From positions 1-31,507 of IMG/VR virus record IMGVR_UViG_3300046660_000162: a stretch of 31,507 nt of DNA. One strand, written 5' to 3'. The translations under genes were made by a program, and so were the position numbers. Source of the stretch: a virus. Shown in pieces: positions 6,508-13,479 of this stretch; positions within the stretch are counted from its first letter, which is position 1; each line of letters starts with the position of its first letter. Under the pieces are notes generated by a model that saw nothing but the letters and a program-made list of their open reading frames with translations, made no database searches and had not been told where the DNA came from.

Positions 6508-6766
6508 CGTCCAAGACCTCATCCGGAAACGAATAGCCGCCAGGGAAGTCGAGGCGGCAGAAAACAGGAAGAACTTCACCGCGATGGCGGAAGCGTTGGA
6601 CCTATTCGCCGAATTCAATCCGAAGCCGATCTACGCAGAAGAAAACGGACGAAGCATCGGCAGGAAGCCACAGGACGATCCCAACAGCCTGGACGGCGAC
6701 CGACTAGTTCAGATGCACGACCAGTTTGAACGTACCTCAACCCTGATGAACAAGAGGCGCAAATGA
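6494..6766 (+). CDS. Hypothetical early protein (90 aa)
   Basis: The start is ATG 6494, inside the helicase end; the frame ends in TGA at 6764-6766, overlapping the next ATG. The sequence MTTDDVQDLIRKRIAAREVE continues as a charged helix, then a segment with FAEFNPKPIYAEENGR and a C-terminal basic tail. No family is recognised. Its overlap at both ends indicates translational coupling with the replication genes. Confidence 0.65.
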   Translation: MTTDDVQDLIRKRIAAREVEAAENRKNFTAMAEALDLFAEFNPKPIYAEENGRSIGRKPQDDPNSLDGDRLVQMHDQFERTSTLMNKRRK

Positions 6767-6972
6767 CCACCATCTACAACGATCCGCTCCGCACTGGCGA
6801 TTACGTGACGGCACCCGCTAAGGACTGCCCCGCATGGGCAGTCGTGGACAAGAACACTGGCAAGGTCGTGACCTTTGCCAATACCCGCGAATGGGCGCGT
6901 CAGTTTGCCAGTCACGAGGATGGTGAGCGGATAGCTAAGGTTCATTCGGTGACGTACGAGGTCGCGCACTGA
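6763..6972 (+). CDS. Small hypothetical protein (69 aa)
   Basis: The ATG overlaps the preceding stop and the TGA overlaps the next start. The protein begins MTTIYNDPLRTGDYVTAPAK and contains an AWAVVDKNTGKVVTFA segment that suggests a small beta-rich domain. No function can be assigned. It lies between the replication and recombination genes. Confidence 0.65.
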   Translation: MTTIYNDPLRTGDYVTAPAKDCPAWAVVDKNTGKVVTFANTREWARQFASHEDGERIAKVHSVTYEVAH

Positions 6973-7385
6973 TGATCCTGACGCTTCCAGCAACCGACCG
7001 TGGGGATGCGGTCAACCGTCTCGCCGCTGTCCTGCTGGCGGCATTGCCAGGGAAGGCAGTGAAGGTCGAAGTGAAGGAGTACCGGAAAGATCGCAGTAGT
7101 CCGCAGTGCCGTTTCCTCAATGGCGTGGCCTACAAGCTCCTGAGCGACGCGACGGGCTACGAGCGGGACGACATCAGCGAGTACCTCTGCATCCAGTTCT
7201 TTGGGGGCAAGGAAAAGCGGGTTCCGGGCAAGCGCACGGTAACCGTACCGCTCCGCACCACGACGACCGATGCGGACGGGAAAAGGTCAGTCCTGACGAC
7301 ACAAGAGTTTTCGGAGTATGTCGCTTTTGTCCAGCGGTTCGGAGCACAGCACGGCGTATTCATTCCTGACCCGGAGATGACGTGA
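6972..7385 (+). CDS. NinB-like recombination mediator
   Basis: The 137-residue protein begins MILTLPATDRGDAVNRLAAV and contains PQCRFLNGVAYKLLSDATGY, then EYLCIQFFGGKEK, and ends with an EFSEYVAFVQRF helix. This layout and length fit the NinB (lambda Orf) family, which binds single-stranded DNA and helps load recombination proteins. The position downstream of replication genes and before a YbcO-like gene matches the nin region of lambdoid phages. It has no in-frame TAG. The assignment is by motif recognition and is moderately certain. Confidence 0.65.
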   Translation: MILTLPATDRGDAVNRLAAVLLAALPGKAVKVEVKEYRKDRSSPQCRFLNGVAYKLLSDATGYERDDISEYLCIQFFGGKEKRVPGKRTVTVPLRTTTTDADGKRSVLTTQEFSEYVAFVQRFGAQHGVFIPDPEMT

Positions 7386-7918
7386 TCGCTGAAATTCCAA
7401 GCACTGACGGTCGCTATCTAGCTAGCGACGCCGGAGATATCTACTCATCGATTAATACGCGAGGTAACCCAAGCGGAGAGCTTCGCAAGATGCGTACGTC
7501 AGTAAGCCGATTCGGGTATGAGCTTGTGCAGCTCCGTCTTAATGGGCGCCCTTCTGGTAAGTGCGTGCATCGGCTTGTGGCAGAGGCATTCATCGGCTTC
7601 GTTGAAGGCCAAGAGATTAACCACATCGACGGCAACAAGCTCAACAACAACGTCAGCAATCTGGAGTGGTGCACTCGGGCTCAGAACTGTCAGCACGCCC
7701 ATGACAACGGATTGGTTGATGTTTCGCGAGGTAGCCGTCACGCCAGGGCAAGGTTTACCGAATCACAGATTTGCGAGATCAGGGCGAGGGTCGGTGATAT
7801 ACGCGCCGGAGGTAGGTCGCCACATGGCGCCATGAAAGCGCTAGCCGAAGAATATGGCGTCACTCCGCAGGCACTTGATCACGTCGCTAGGGGTGATTGC
7901 TGGAGGCACGTGCCATGA
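7382..7918 (+). CDS. HNH endonuclease with NUMOD4-type N-terminus
   Basis: The start is GTG 7382, overlapping the previous stop. The N-terminal part (IPSTDGRYLASDAGDIYSSI) is NUMOD4-like. The HNH centre is seen as CVHRLVAEAFIG followed by EINHIDGNKLNNNVSNLEWC, with the His-Asn-His-type ligands. The C-terminal part (EYGVTPQALDHVARGDCW) is a helix-turn-helix-like NUMOD module. These are free-standing homing endonucleases that insert between phage genes. Its neighbours on both sides are intact, and the overlaps show that it is well fitted into the operon. Confidence 0.85.
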   Translation: MIAEIPSTDGRYLASDAGDIYSSINTRGNPSGELRKMRTSVSRFGYELVQLRLNGRPSGKCVHRLVAEAFIGFVEGQEINHIDGNKLNNNVSNLEWCTRAQNCQHAHDNGLVDVSRGSRHARARFTESQICEIRARVGDIRAGGRSPHGAMKALAEEYGVTPQALDHVARGDCWRHVP

Positions 7919-8205
7919 CTGACCTGCGCAAAGCCGCTCGTGGTCGGGACTGCCTAATCCGACTGCCTACCATCTGCAATCACAACCAGGAGACAGTTGT
8001 GCTTTGCCACGTACGCCTCGCCGGTATCACTGGGGCAGGGCAGAAGGCACCCGACATCCTTGGTGCCTACGGATGCAGCGACTGCCACGCGGAATGCGAC
8101 CGTCGCACAACTTTTCTTGCCACCGAAGACGTCAAGCGGTGGTTCTACGAGGGCGTTCTGAGAACGATCGCTCTACTTGCCAACGAGAGGGTATTGAAAT
8201 GGTAA
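7915..8205 (+). CDS. YbcO-like nuclease (DUF1364)
   Basis: From ATG 7915 the protein has 96 residues, beginning MTDLRKAARGRDCLIRLPTI. The paired Cys residues in CNHNQETVVLCHVRLAG and GCSDCHAECD look like the metal site of the YbcO/DUF1364 family, a small HNH-like putative nuclease found in the nin region of lambdoid phages. Its place after the NinB-like gene agrees, with an inserted HNH gene between them. The stop is TAA. Confidence 0.8.
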   Translation: MTDLRKAARGRDCLIRLPTICNHNQETVVLCHVRLAGITGAGQKAPDILGAYGCSDCHAECDRRTTFLATEDVKRWFYEGVLRTIALLANERVLKW

Positions 8206-8453
8206 CCGTGCTGATCATCGCCGCCCTCGTCGCGGCAGGTATCTACATCCGGCTTGATTTCAAGGTTCGCTACTTCCGCGAGAAGTGCGAGCTGTATCAG
8301 GAACTCTACGAGAACGAACAAGAGGACCGGATCGACTACGAAGTGGAACTTCACCGTACACAGACCCAGCTTGAGGACTCGCGGCAGGCTTACAGCCGAC
8401 TGATCGGCACAAGGGCACAAGGATGGGCAAGCTCGACGGCGACGAGGCACTGA
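8199..8453 (+). CDS. Small membrane-anchored coiled-coil protein (84 aa)
   Basis: ATG 8199 overlaps the preceding stop. The first about 20 residues (MVTVLIIAALVAAGIYIRLD) form one membrane span, followed by a charged helical region rich in Glu and Arg that probably forms a coiled coil. It ends in TGA inside the next gene. No family is recognised. It looks spanin-like in outline but lies among early genes, far from the lysis region, so I leave the role open. Confidence 0.6.
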   Translation: MVTVLIIAALVAAGIYIRLDFKVRYFREKCELYQELYENEQEDRIDYEVELHRTQTQLEDSRQAYSRLIGTRAQGWASSTATRH

Positions 8454-8788
8454 TGGTCGGCCAGTCTCCAACGCAGTTGAGCCTCGCCGCGCTTCGTGCT
8501 CAGGGCTACGTGTGCTGGATTGTGGAGCACTGGAACGCCTTTACTAAGCGCCGCGTGGACCTTTTTGGGATGTGGGACATCCTGGGCGTTGGCCCGCTCG
8601 GGACCATCGCAGTGCAGACCACGACGACGGGCGTATCGGCCCGCGTCAAGAAGATCAGTGACGACGACCACGCAGCGGCCTTGCAGGCTTGCCGTGAGGC
8701 CGGGTGGACGCTTCAGGTGCATGGATGGACATCGAAGAAGGTTGGCAATCGCCGAATTTACTCACAGCGGGTGGTGGACGTCTCATGA
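8423..8788 (+). CDS. Probable PD-(D/E)XK-like nuclease (121 aa)
   Basis: ATG 8423 lies inside the previous gene. The central sequence VEHWNAFTKRRVDLFGMWDI, then GTIAVQTTTTGVSARVKKI, has the spacing of an acidic residue, a second acidic residue and a strand with Gln-x-Thr seen in small phage proteins of the PD-(D/E)XK or resolvase-like fold. Such proteins may resolve recombination or replication intermediates. Fold assignment is an inference from this pattern only. It ends in TGA overlapping the next ATG. Confidence 0.6.
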   Translation: MGKLDGDEALMVGQSPTQLSLAALRAQGYVCWIVEHWNAFTKRRVDLFGMWDILGVGPLGTIAVQTTTTGVSARVKKISDDDHAAALQACREAGWTLQVHGWTSKKVGNRRIYSQRVVDVS

Positions 8789-9147
8789 ACAACTACGAAT
8801 TCAAAAAGGCCGTCAACGCCGCCCTCTACCGGGTGGCCCTGTCATCGCCGTATGCCAGCAAGGCGGGCACTACATCCACCGGCCTGTCACTGCACTGGGA
8901 GTCCGGCGAACAGGCTCTCGTGTGGGCCATCTACGCCCGGTCGGTCTACGACCAGCTTGGCATCAACGTGCAGTTCGGCGGCTTCGGCCCTCCGTGCATT
9001 CCCAACGACACGCACCGTTCGGGTGAGATCACTCTGAGCAACGGGAAGAAGCGGAACGTCCTCGAAATGCTCGGCATCTCTCCGGCATGGGCGCTGGCTC
9101 AACTGAAGATCGCGGTTAACTACACGAAGATGAAGGAGGCGGCGTGA
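8785..9147 (+). CDS. Hypothetical protein (120 aa)
   Basis: The frame begins at ATG 8785 (MNNYEFKKAVNAALYRVALS) and ends at a TGA overlapping the GTG of the next gene. It is mixed alpha/beta in appearance, with a Gly/Pro-rich turn (FGGFGPPCIPND) and a C-terminal helix. I do not recognise a family. It belongs to the chain of overlapping early genes. Confidence 0.65.
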   Translation: MNNYEFKKAVNAALYRVALSSPYASKAGTTSTGLSLHWESGEQALVWAIYARSVYDQLGINVQFGGFGPPCIPNDTHRSGEITLSNGKKRNVLEMLGISPAWALAQLKIAVNYTKMKEAA

Positions 9148-9437
9148 ACTGGTTCCGCAAGAAGACCAGTCAGGCGGATGGAATCGCTCCTGACGCCAAG
9201 GGCCTTGGCATAGTCGTCAAGTTTGAGGACGGCCTGTACGGAGTCCGGATGGAGCACGAAGGGGGAACCTACTTCCTTGATGTGAAATCTCCGGCTATCC
9301 CTAATTACTGGTATCCAACAAACACCGGTGACGCATGGGTAAGGCTTGGACGCGGGGTGGCTAAGCATGTGCAGTGGGCGATAAATGCATCCATTAAGGA
9401 GCGGTCTCAGCTTGCCGACAAGGGAACCCCAGTATGA
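9144..9437 (+). CDS. Hypothetical protein (97 aa)
   Basis: It starts at GTG 9144 (MNWFRKKTSQADG) with a GAAGGAGG ribosome site upstream and overlap with the previous stop. The middle part (GIVVKFEDGLYGVRMEHEGG) looks like a small beta-sheet domain. It ends with TGA overlapping the next ATG. No function is recognised. Confidence 0.6.
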   Translation: MNWFRKKTSQADGIAPDAKGLGIVVKFEDGLYGVRMEHEGGTYFLDVKSPAIPNYWYPTNTGDAWVRLGRGVAKHVQWAINASIKERSQLADKGTPV

Positions 9438-9925
9438 CCACCCACGACATCATTGGCCGCGATACGGACGAGGCATTCGCGATGCCGGAACTCTCGGATG
9501 CGTGCATTGACGCGGCGAACCGGACGGCGAAGTTGTTTGATGCCCATTACCCCGGCTGGCAGTTGTATAGCCGCGTGGTCCGTGGCGACACCGTCTACGA
9601 CCGCCAGCTAGCTGCGTGGGCCATCGGCATGGCTAGGCAGCACACACGTACCCGGAAGACGAACGGGCAGGCTGTGGTGGCTCCTAGGGGGCGTCGGAAC
9701 GACTGGATTGCGCAGGCTGGGGTTGCCGCCCTGGAGTTCGTTATTTGTGGACGCTACGGCGAGTTTGCCCGAGAGGTTGAGCGTCGGCTTGGCGTCCATC
9801 ACGCAACGTACCTGAAAGTCCGTGGCGAGCTGGCCGTGATGATGGCAGAGGGGCTGAAAAACTACGTAGTGGAGTTGTACTACCAGTTCCATCACGTCCT
9901 GCGCGAAACACGCAATGCCGCGTGA
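9434..9925 (+). CDS. Candidate late-gene regulator at the Q position (163 aa)
   Basis: This is the last gene of the early operon, directly before the gene-free region and the late genes, the place where lambdoid phages keep the antiterminator Q. The C-terminal half (WIAQAGVAALEFVICGRYGE, then RLGVHHATYLKVRGELA) has a helix-turn-helix-like look similar to Q-type or other late regulators. I see no zinc-binding cysteine cluster and cannot confirm the family by sequence. The regulatory role is inferred from position. It has no in-frame TAG and ends in TGA. Confidence 0.5.
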   Translation: MTTHDIIGRDTDEAFAMPELSDACIDAANRTAKLFDAHYPGWQLYSRVVRGDTVYDRQLAAWAIGMARQHTRTRKTNGQAVVAPRGRRNDWIAQAGVAALEFVICGRYGEFAREVERRLGVHHATYLKVRGELAVMMAEGLKNYVVELYYQFHHVLRETRNAA

Positions 9926-9954
9926 ACTAATTTTGTGGTGACTGTGACCATCAA

Positions 9955-10630
9955 ATTTCCCCATGGTCAAATCCATGGGAGGGCGGATTACACGCCTGAG
10001 ATTCCCGGATAGCCTCTGCCGGCCAGGTCATCGACCTGCTGCCTCGGCATAGCCAGAAAGATCCGGGATGCCTGCGCAATGCAGGGGCCTCGTCTGGCGG
10101 GACGACCCGGATCACGGTCACCGGGACTGACATTTACGTCAAGACCCACGGCAAATCGCCGGAATCTTGTCGGATAGATCAAGTTACGCGGCATCAGGTC
10201 TCCGTACGGTGTGCTTGATGGATTGGGAGTTCCCGGTCGTGCCGCACCAATTTCAGGCCATCCCCATCGGGCTGGGTAATGGGTTCGGTCCCGAGGTACG
10301 CCAAGGGTTAAAGGTAGCCGATTAAACAGCCGGTGGCGGCCAGCCTGGATTCATTTCAACCCATCCGGTCTCGGTCGGATGGCCGGGCGAAAGCCCGACT
10401 TGCACAGAGTGTCGAAATTCCATCGTTTTCGGGGCGAGTTCGACAATCGGTTATCAGTTATGCCGGTAGAGGCGTACAGCCCGCGTTGCCCGATTCAACG
10501 CACCGGCACCTTGTCAGCAGTAGGGAACGACGCTCCGCTACTGCACCGCACCCACCGGTAGCCCAATCCACAGGGCGTGGGGAAGCGGCTCCTAGTGAGC
10601 GTGCTGGGAACGCCGGACGCAACCGGCATT
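9955..10630 (+). ncRNA. Large structured non-coding RNA, about 0.7 kb
   Basis: No convincing gene or ribosome-site-led frame covers this stretch, but perfect stems follow one another. They include 9960-9966 with 9973-9979; 10060-10067 with 10106-10113, enclosing hairpins 10071-10085 and 10090-10105; 10361-10367 with 10376-10382; and 10384-10388 with 10393-10397, closed by a GAAA tetraloop. Others are 10410-10416 with 10439-10445; 10461-10467 with 10502-10508, enclosing 10483-10488 with 10496-10501; 10517-10523 with 10538-10544; and 10612-10616 with 10623-10627. The GNRA loop exists only in the plus-strand RNA, which sets the direction. Size and context resemble the large phage RNAs of the GOLLD/ROOL type, but I cannot assign a class. 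Confidence 0.75.
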
Positions 10631-10655
10631 AATTCACTGCCTTTCGGGAGGCCAC

Positions 10656-11105
10656 ATGATTCGTGCGACATTCAAGCCTGGCGAGGTTATCCCGGTAGAT
10701 GGACCGCATTACAGCCATCCGCAGCCAGTCCGAAGGTTTGAGACGGGAGCCACCCGCGATACGGATGCCGGGAAGGTCGACTACGACGGATTTCTCAGCC
10801 CGTATGCCCTGAAGGCATTCGGCGAGTACATGGATCGGCATCGCCACCAGGCTGATGGCAAGGTCCGCGACTCAGATAATTGGCAGCGAGGGATCCCCCT
10901 CGACGCCTACATGAAGTCCATGTGGCGTCACTTCTTCGATGTATGGTCCGAGCACCGTGGGGTTTCGACCCCGGCGGGGCTCAAGGAAAACCTCTGCGCC
11001 CTGAAGTTCAACGTGGACGGGATGCTTCACGAGCTGGTTAAGGCCGAGTACGACCACACGCCGGGGGCTGGGTATCCCATGCCGCTCGCCGATCCGGAGG
11101 ACTGA
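10656..11105 (+). CDS. dATP/dGTP diphosphohydrolase-type domain protein (DUF5664)
   Basis: ATG 10656 has a GGGAGG ribosome site. After about 30 residues the protein reads FETGATRDTDAGKVDYDGFL, then a segment with DNWQRGIPLDAYMKSMWRH and a following helix with LCALKFNVDGMLHELVK. This pattern is the DUF5664 family, annotated as the N-terminal domain of dATP/dGTP diphosphohydrolase and common in phages. It would act on nucleotide pools. No PurZ-like partner is visible here. The 149-residue length is normal for the stand-alone form. Confidence 0.8.
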   Translation: MIRATFKPGEVIPVDGPHYSHPQPVRRFETGATRDTDAGKVDYDGFLSPYALKAFGEYMDRHRHQADGKVRDSDNWQRGIPLDAYMKSMWRHFFDVWSEHRGVSTPAGLKENLCALKFNVDGMLHELVKAEYDHTPGAGYPMPLADPED

Positions 11106-11106
11106 T

Positions 11107-11181
11107 ATGGCTATCTTCGCCCTTGGTGTCCTCGTCGGCGTTGTGATTGGCATCTGCCTAGAGACGGGTGGATCGCTATGA
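11107..11181 (+). CDS. Tiny membrane protein (24 aa)
   Basis: One base after the previous stop, ATG 11107 with a GGAGG ribosome site opens a 24-codon frame beginning MAIFALGVLVGVVIGICLE, almost entirely one membrane span. Its TGA overlaps the ATG of the phosphoesterase gene. The good ribosome site and exact overlap argue that it is translated, either for its own sake or to couple translation of the next gene. Confidence 0.55.
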   Translation: MAIFALGVLVGVVIGICLETGGSL

Positions 11182-12002
11182 AGCCGCGTCGCCACCTCAT
11201 CCTGCCTGACACGCAGGTCAAGCCAGGAGCGCCAACCGATCATCTTGAATGGGTCGGCCGTGCGATTCAGGACTACAAGCCGGACGTGGTTGTCCATCTC
11301 GGCGACCACTGGGACTTCGAAAGCCTGTCCTCGTGGAGTTCGCCAGGGTCAATCGACCTTGAGGGTCTTCGGTATCAGGACGATCTGGATGCCGGTAACG
11401 AGGCCCTTATTCGTCTTCACGACGCCATGGCTGGGTACAAGGGTCGGAAGGTCATTCTTCGCGGGAACCACGAATGGAGGCTTGAGCGTGCTATCTCGGC
11501 CAGCCCTAAGTGGGCCGGTGCGGTTGGATCGCACCAGTTCGTGGACCGAAAGCTGGGATGGGAAGTAATCGATTATGTACATGGATCCCCCGGCGCAATA
11601 GTGATTGATGGCGTGACCTACGCCCATTACTTCGCAAATCCGAACACGGGCAAGCCGATCAGCGGAACGGTAAGCAATCGGTTAGCCAAGATCGGTACTA
11701 CATTCGTCCAGGGTCACGTCCAGGGCCTCCTACAGGGCTCCGTACAGTACGCCACAGGCCAGATGCGACACGGTATCGTCGCTGGTAGCTGCTACCTCCA
11801 CGACGAACCCTACAAGGGCATGGCCAACTCGCACTGGCGAGGGATCGTGGTGTTGAACGAGGTTCGCGACGGGACATTCTGTGAAATGCCCCTGACCCTC
11901 GACTACCTGTGCCGCAAGTACGAGAACCGTTCGTTGGCCTCGTATCTGAAGCGCCAGTACAAGAATGCCGAGAGCAGGTTTTCCCTGGCACGCGTGGCCT
12001 AA
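11178..12002 (+). CDS. Calcineurin-like metallophosphoesterase
   Basis: The 274-residue protein carries the metallophosphoesterase motif series: LILPDTQVKPG near the N-terminus, VVVHLGDHWDFES (GDxxD type) around residue 40, ILRGNHEWRLERA (GNHE) around residue 95, then two later His-containing segments (VTYAHYF and VQGHVQG). These residues bind two metal ions in the family. Phage members are often annotated as phosphoesterase or exonuclease-like; the substrate cannot be read from sequence. It ends in TAA, closing this block before the promoter-like region at 12003-12167. Confidence 0.85.
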   Translation: MKPRRHLILPDTQVKPGAPTDHLEWVGRAIQDYKPDVVVHLGDHWDFESLSSWSSPGSIDLEGLRYQDDLDAGNEALIRLHDAMAGYKGRKVILRGNHEWRLERAISASPKWAGAVGSHQFVDRKLGWEVIDYVHGSPGAIVIDGVTYAHYFANPNTGKPISGTVSNRLAKIGTTFVQGHVQGLLQGSVQYATGQMRHGIVAGSCYLHDEPYKGMANSHWRGIVVLNEVRDGTFCEMPLTLDYLCRKYENRSLASYLKRQYKNAESRFSLARVA

Positions 12003-12053
12003 TGTCCGCTTCCTGACGCCATAACCCGCTTAACGTCCCACGAAGCGCACAAC

Positions 12054-12097
12054 CTTTAATAAGCCGCCCCGTTATTAAAGTTTAGGCCACCAAACTT
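12054..12097. promoter_or_regulatory. AT-rich stacked inverted repeats before the lysis and late genes
   Basis: In otherwise GC-rich DNA, CTTTAATAA (12054-12062) and TTATTAAAG (12072-12080) form a perfect 9-bp inverted repeat with a GC-rich 9-base centre. AAGTTT (12078-12083) and AAACTT (12092-12097) form a second repeat overlapping the first. The 165-base gap (12003-12167) has no gene. I read it as a regulator-binding or late-promoter region; no consensus promoter with correct spacing is evident. Confidence 0.45.
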
Positions 12098-12167
12098 AAA
12101 TAGCTGGTCGCACGAAATCTTACAAATCGGCCTTTCCGTTCACAGAATTTTACCGAGGATCGCTGTC

Positions 12168-12602
12168 ATCACCACCATTGCCGTTAGTCATGGAGTTGTA
12201 GCGGCTGACAGTCAGGCCACGGGTAGTTTCAAGTTCCCATGGGGCGAGAAGATCCGGGTAGTCAAGAATGGCCCTTGGTCTGGATGGGTGTTCTGCGCAG
12301 CAGGTCGCCTCGATTACGTCCATGTGGCGTTCGCTCAGGTCGAGTCGGGCGAGTTCTCCCCGATATGTGGTTCAGATGACCCGGATGGCGGGTGTTACCT
12401 ACTGGTCGGCAAGTCCAAGGTTTTCTGCCTGGAAGCGGACAAGATGATTCCGTACAAGGTGAGCAAGACCTTCGCCATTGGCTCGGGATGCAAGTTCGCT
12501 ATGGCCGCTATGGCCTGCGGTAAGACTCCGGCTGAGGCCGTGAAGATTGCCGCGAAGCTCGATCCGAGCACCGGTGGGGCAGTGCGCTCCATCGTCGTAT
12601 AA
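12168..12602 (+). CDS. Proteasome-beta/HslV-like Ntn-hydrolase protein, apparent ATC start
   Basis: The sequence opens TTIAVSHGVVAADSQAT after codon ATC at 12168, where relatives begin MTTIAV. It continues with KIRVVKNGPW and, near the end, FAIGSGCKFAMAAMACGKT and AAKLDPSTGG. This is the pattern of phage proteins of the proteasome-beta/HslV type, where the exposed N-terminal Thr would be the nucleophile. No ATG, GTG or TTG lies in frame at the right place; GAGG at 12155-12158 could serve ATC at 12168. ATG to ATC mutation is the alternative. It has no in-frame TAG and ends in TAA. It may process virion or host proteins. Confidence 0.7.
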   Translation: MTTIAVSHGVVAADSQATGSFKFPWGEKIRVVKNGPWSGWVFCAAGRLDYVHVAFAQVESGEFSPICGSDDPDGGCYLLVGKSKVFCLEADKMIPYKVSKTFAIGSGCKFAMAAMACGKTPAEAVKIAAKLDPSTGGAVRSIVV

Positions 12603-12618
12603 CCAACAGGAGGCATCC

Positions 12619-12828
12619 ATGATGCTTTGGCAAGATCACATCGCGGATGCAGCAAAAGTGGCCCCAACAGTAGCGTACGTCGGCACAACCGTAGCGGGGG
12701 TGCAATGGGGAACCTTGGCATAGATCCTCGCCTGCGTGTATTCCGGCTTGATGATCGTCGATTTCCTTTGGCGCAAGTGGGCAAGGCCCCTGCTGGAGCG
12801 TAAGAGTGTCATTTCGCCCAAGTCCTAA
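12619..12828 (+). CDS. Holin-like membrane protein with one in-frame TAG
   Basis: ATG 12619 has an ideal AGGAGG ribosome site. Read with TAG (12721-12723, codon 35) as Gln, the frame gives 69 residues ending in TAA. There are two hydrophobic stretches (about residues 15-36 and 36-53), then a basic C-terminus (RKWARPLLERK), as in small class II holins. It is directly followed by, and overlaps, the endolysin gene. It would make holes in the inner membrane to time lysis. With TAG as stop only a 34-residue fragment lacking the second span could be made. Confidence 0.8.
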
Positions 12829-13282
12829 AGTAGTCGGTGGCTTCCTGGCGGCAGTTGTCGCCGCAGCCGCAGCCTTTACCCAACCTTGGGAAGGCACGGT
12901 CTACGAAGGCTACTCGGACGTTGTAGGGGTTACGACCGCCTGCACTGGCCATACGGGGCCCGAGGTGGTGCTGGGGAGGCACTACGACAACTACCAGTGC
13001 AACCTCTGGTTCCAACATGATATTGCGATTGCAGCTTAGGGCGTCCTGTCCTGCGTACCAGCGGAACGGCTGACGGTTAACCAGGCTGCGAGCTTTACAA
13101 GCACCACGTTCAACATCGGAGTTACCGCCTTCTGCGGATCCACGATGGCCCGCAAGGCGAACGAAGGTGATCGAGCCGGATCCTGTAAGGCCCTTCTTAT
13201 GTGGGTTTATGCAGGCGGCCGGAAGATTCAGGGATTGGTCAACAGGCGCAATGCCGAGTACCGGCTGTGTATGACGCCATGA
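12806..13282 (+). CDS. Endolysin, GH24 lysozyme with signal-anchor-like N-terminus, one in-frame TAG
   Basis: Start GTG 12806 lies inside the holin gene. Residues about 9-24 (VVGGFLAAVVAAAAAF) are a weakly hydrophobic signal-anchor segment. The lysozyme catalytic triad pattern follows: Glu in PWEGTVYEGY, Asp in YSDVVGV and Thr in TTACTGHTG. The C-terminal half (RLTVNQAASFTSTTFNIG, then ARKANEGDRAGSC and WVYAGGRKIQGLVNRR) is typical of P21-type lysozymes. TAG 13037-13039 (codon 78) falls between these halves, so the standard code would yield an inactive fragment. With Gln the product has 158 residues and ends in TGA, the family length. Confidence 0.9.
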
Positions 13283-13470
13283 GTGGCTTTCTTCAGTCAC
13301 GTTTCTAGCTGGCCTGTGCAGCCTTCCTTACGGCGCTTGGCCTGCTCATATTCAACAAGATCGACTCGGCCTAGTGGGCAAGCATGACCACATGGGTCTT
13401 GGGTCTCTACTTCTCCGCTCAGGTGGCGGAGACCGCAGTAACCAAGAAGCCGCCGGACACTCCGGTTTGA
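13279..13470 (+). CDS. Small two-span membrane protein, possible second holin, two in-frame TAGs
   Basis: The ATG overlaps the endolysin stop. With TAG at 13306-13308 and 13372-13374 read as Gln, the frame yields 63 residues and ends in TGA. There are hydrophobic segments at about residues 11-25 and 36-50 and a short basic tail. A second small membrane protein after the endolysin is common in lysis cassettes as holin or antiholin. It starts MSGFLQSRF and would otherwise stop after nine residues. The role is inferred from topology and position. Confidence 0.65.
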
Positions 13471-13479
13471 GGCAGTAAC

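Noticed and set aside
5836-6618. 260-codon open frame on the minus strand
   Set aside because: Shadow of the DnaB-type helicase gene.
10333-10632. 99-codon open frame in the gene-free region
   Set aside because: Its DNA is made of complementary stems, it has no good ribosome site, and the protein is Arg/Ser/Pro-rich without domain features; a structured RNA explains it better.
9926-10655. Group I intron
   Set aside because: The region does not interrupt a gene, since the frames on both sides are complete, and I do not see the conserved intron core.
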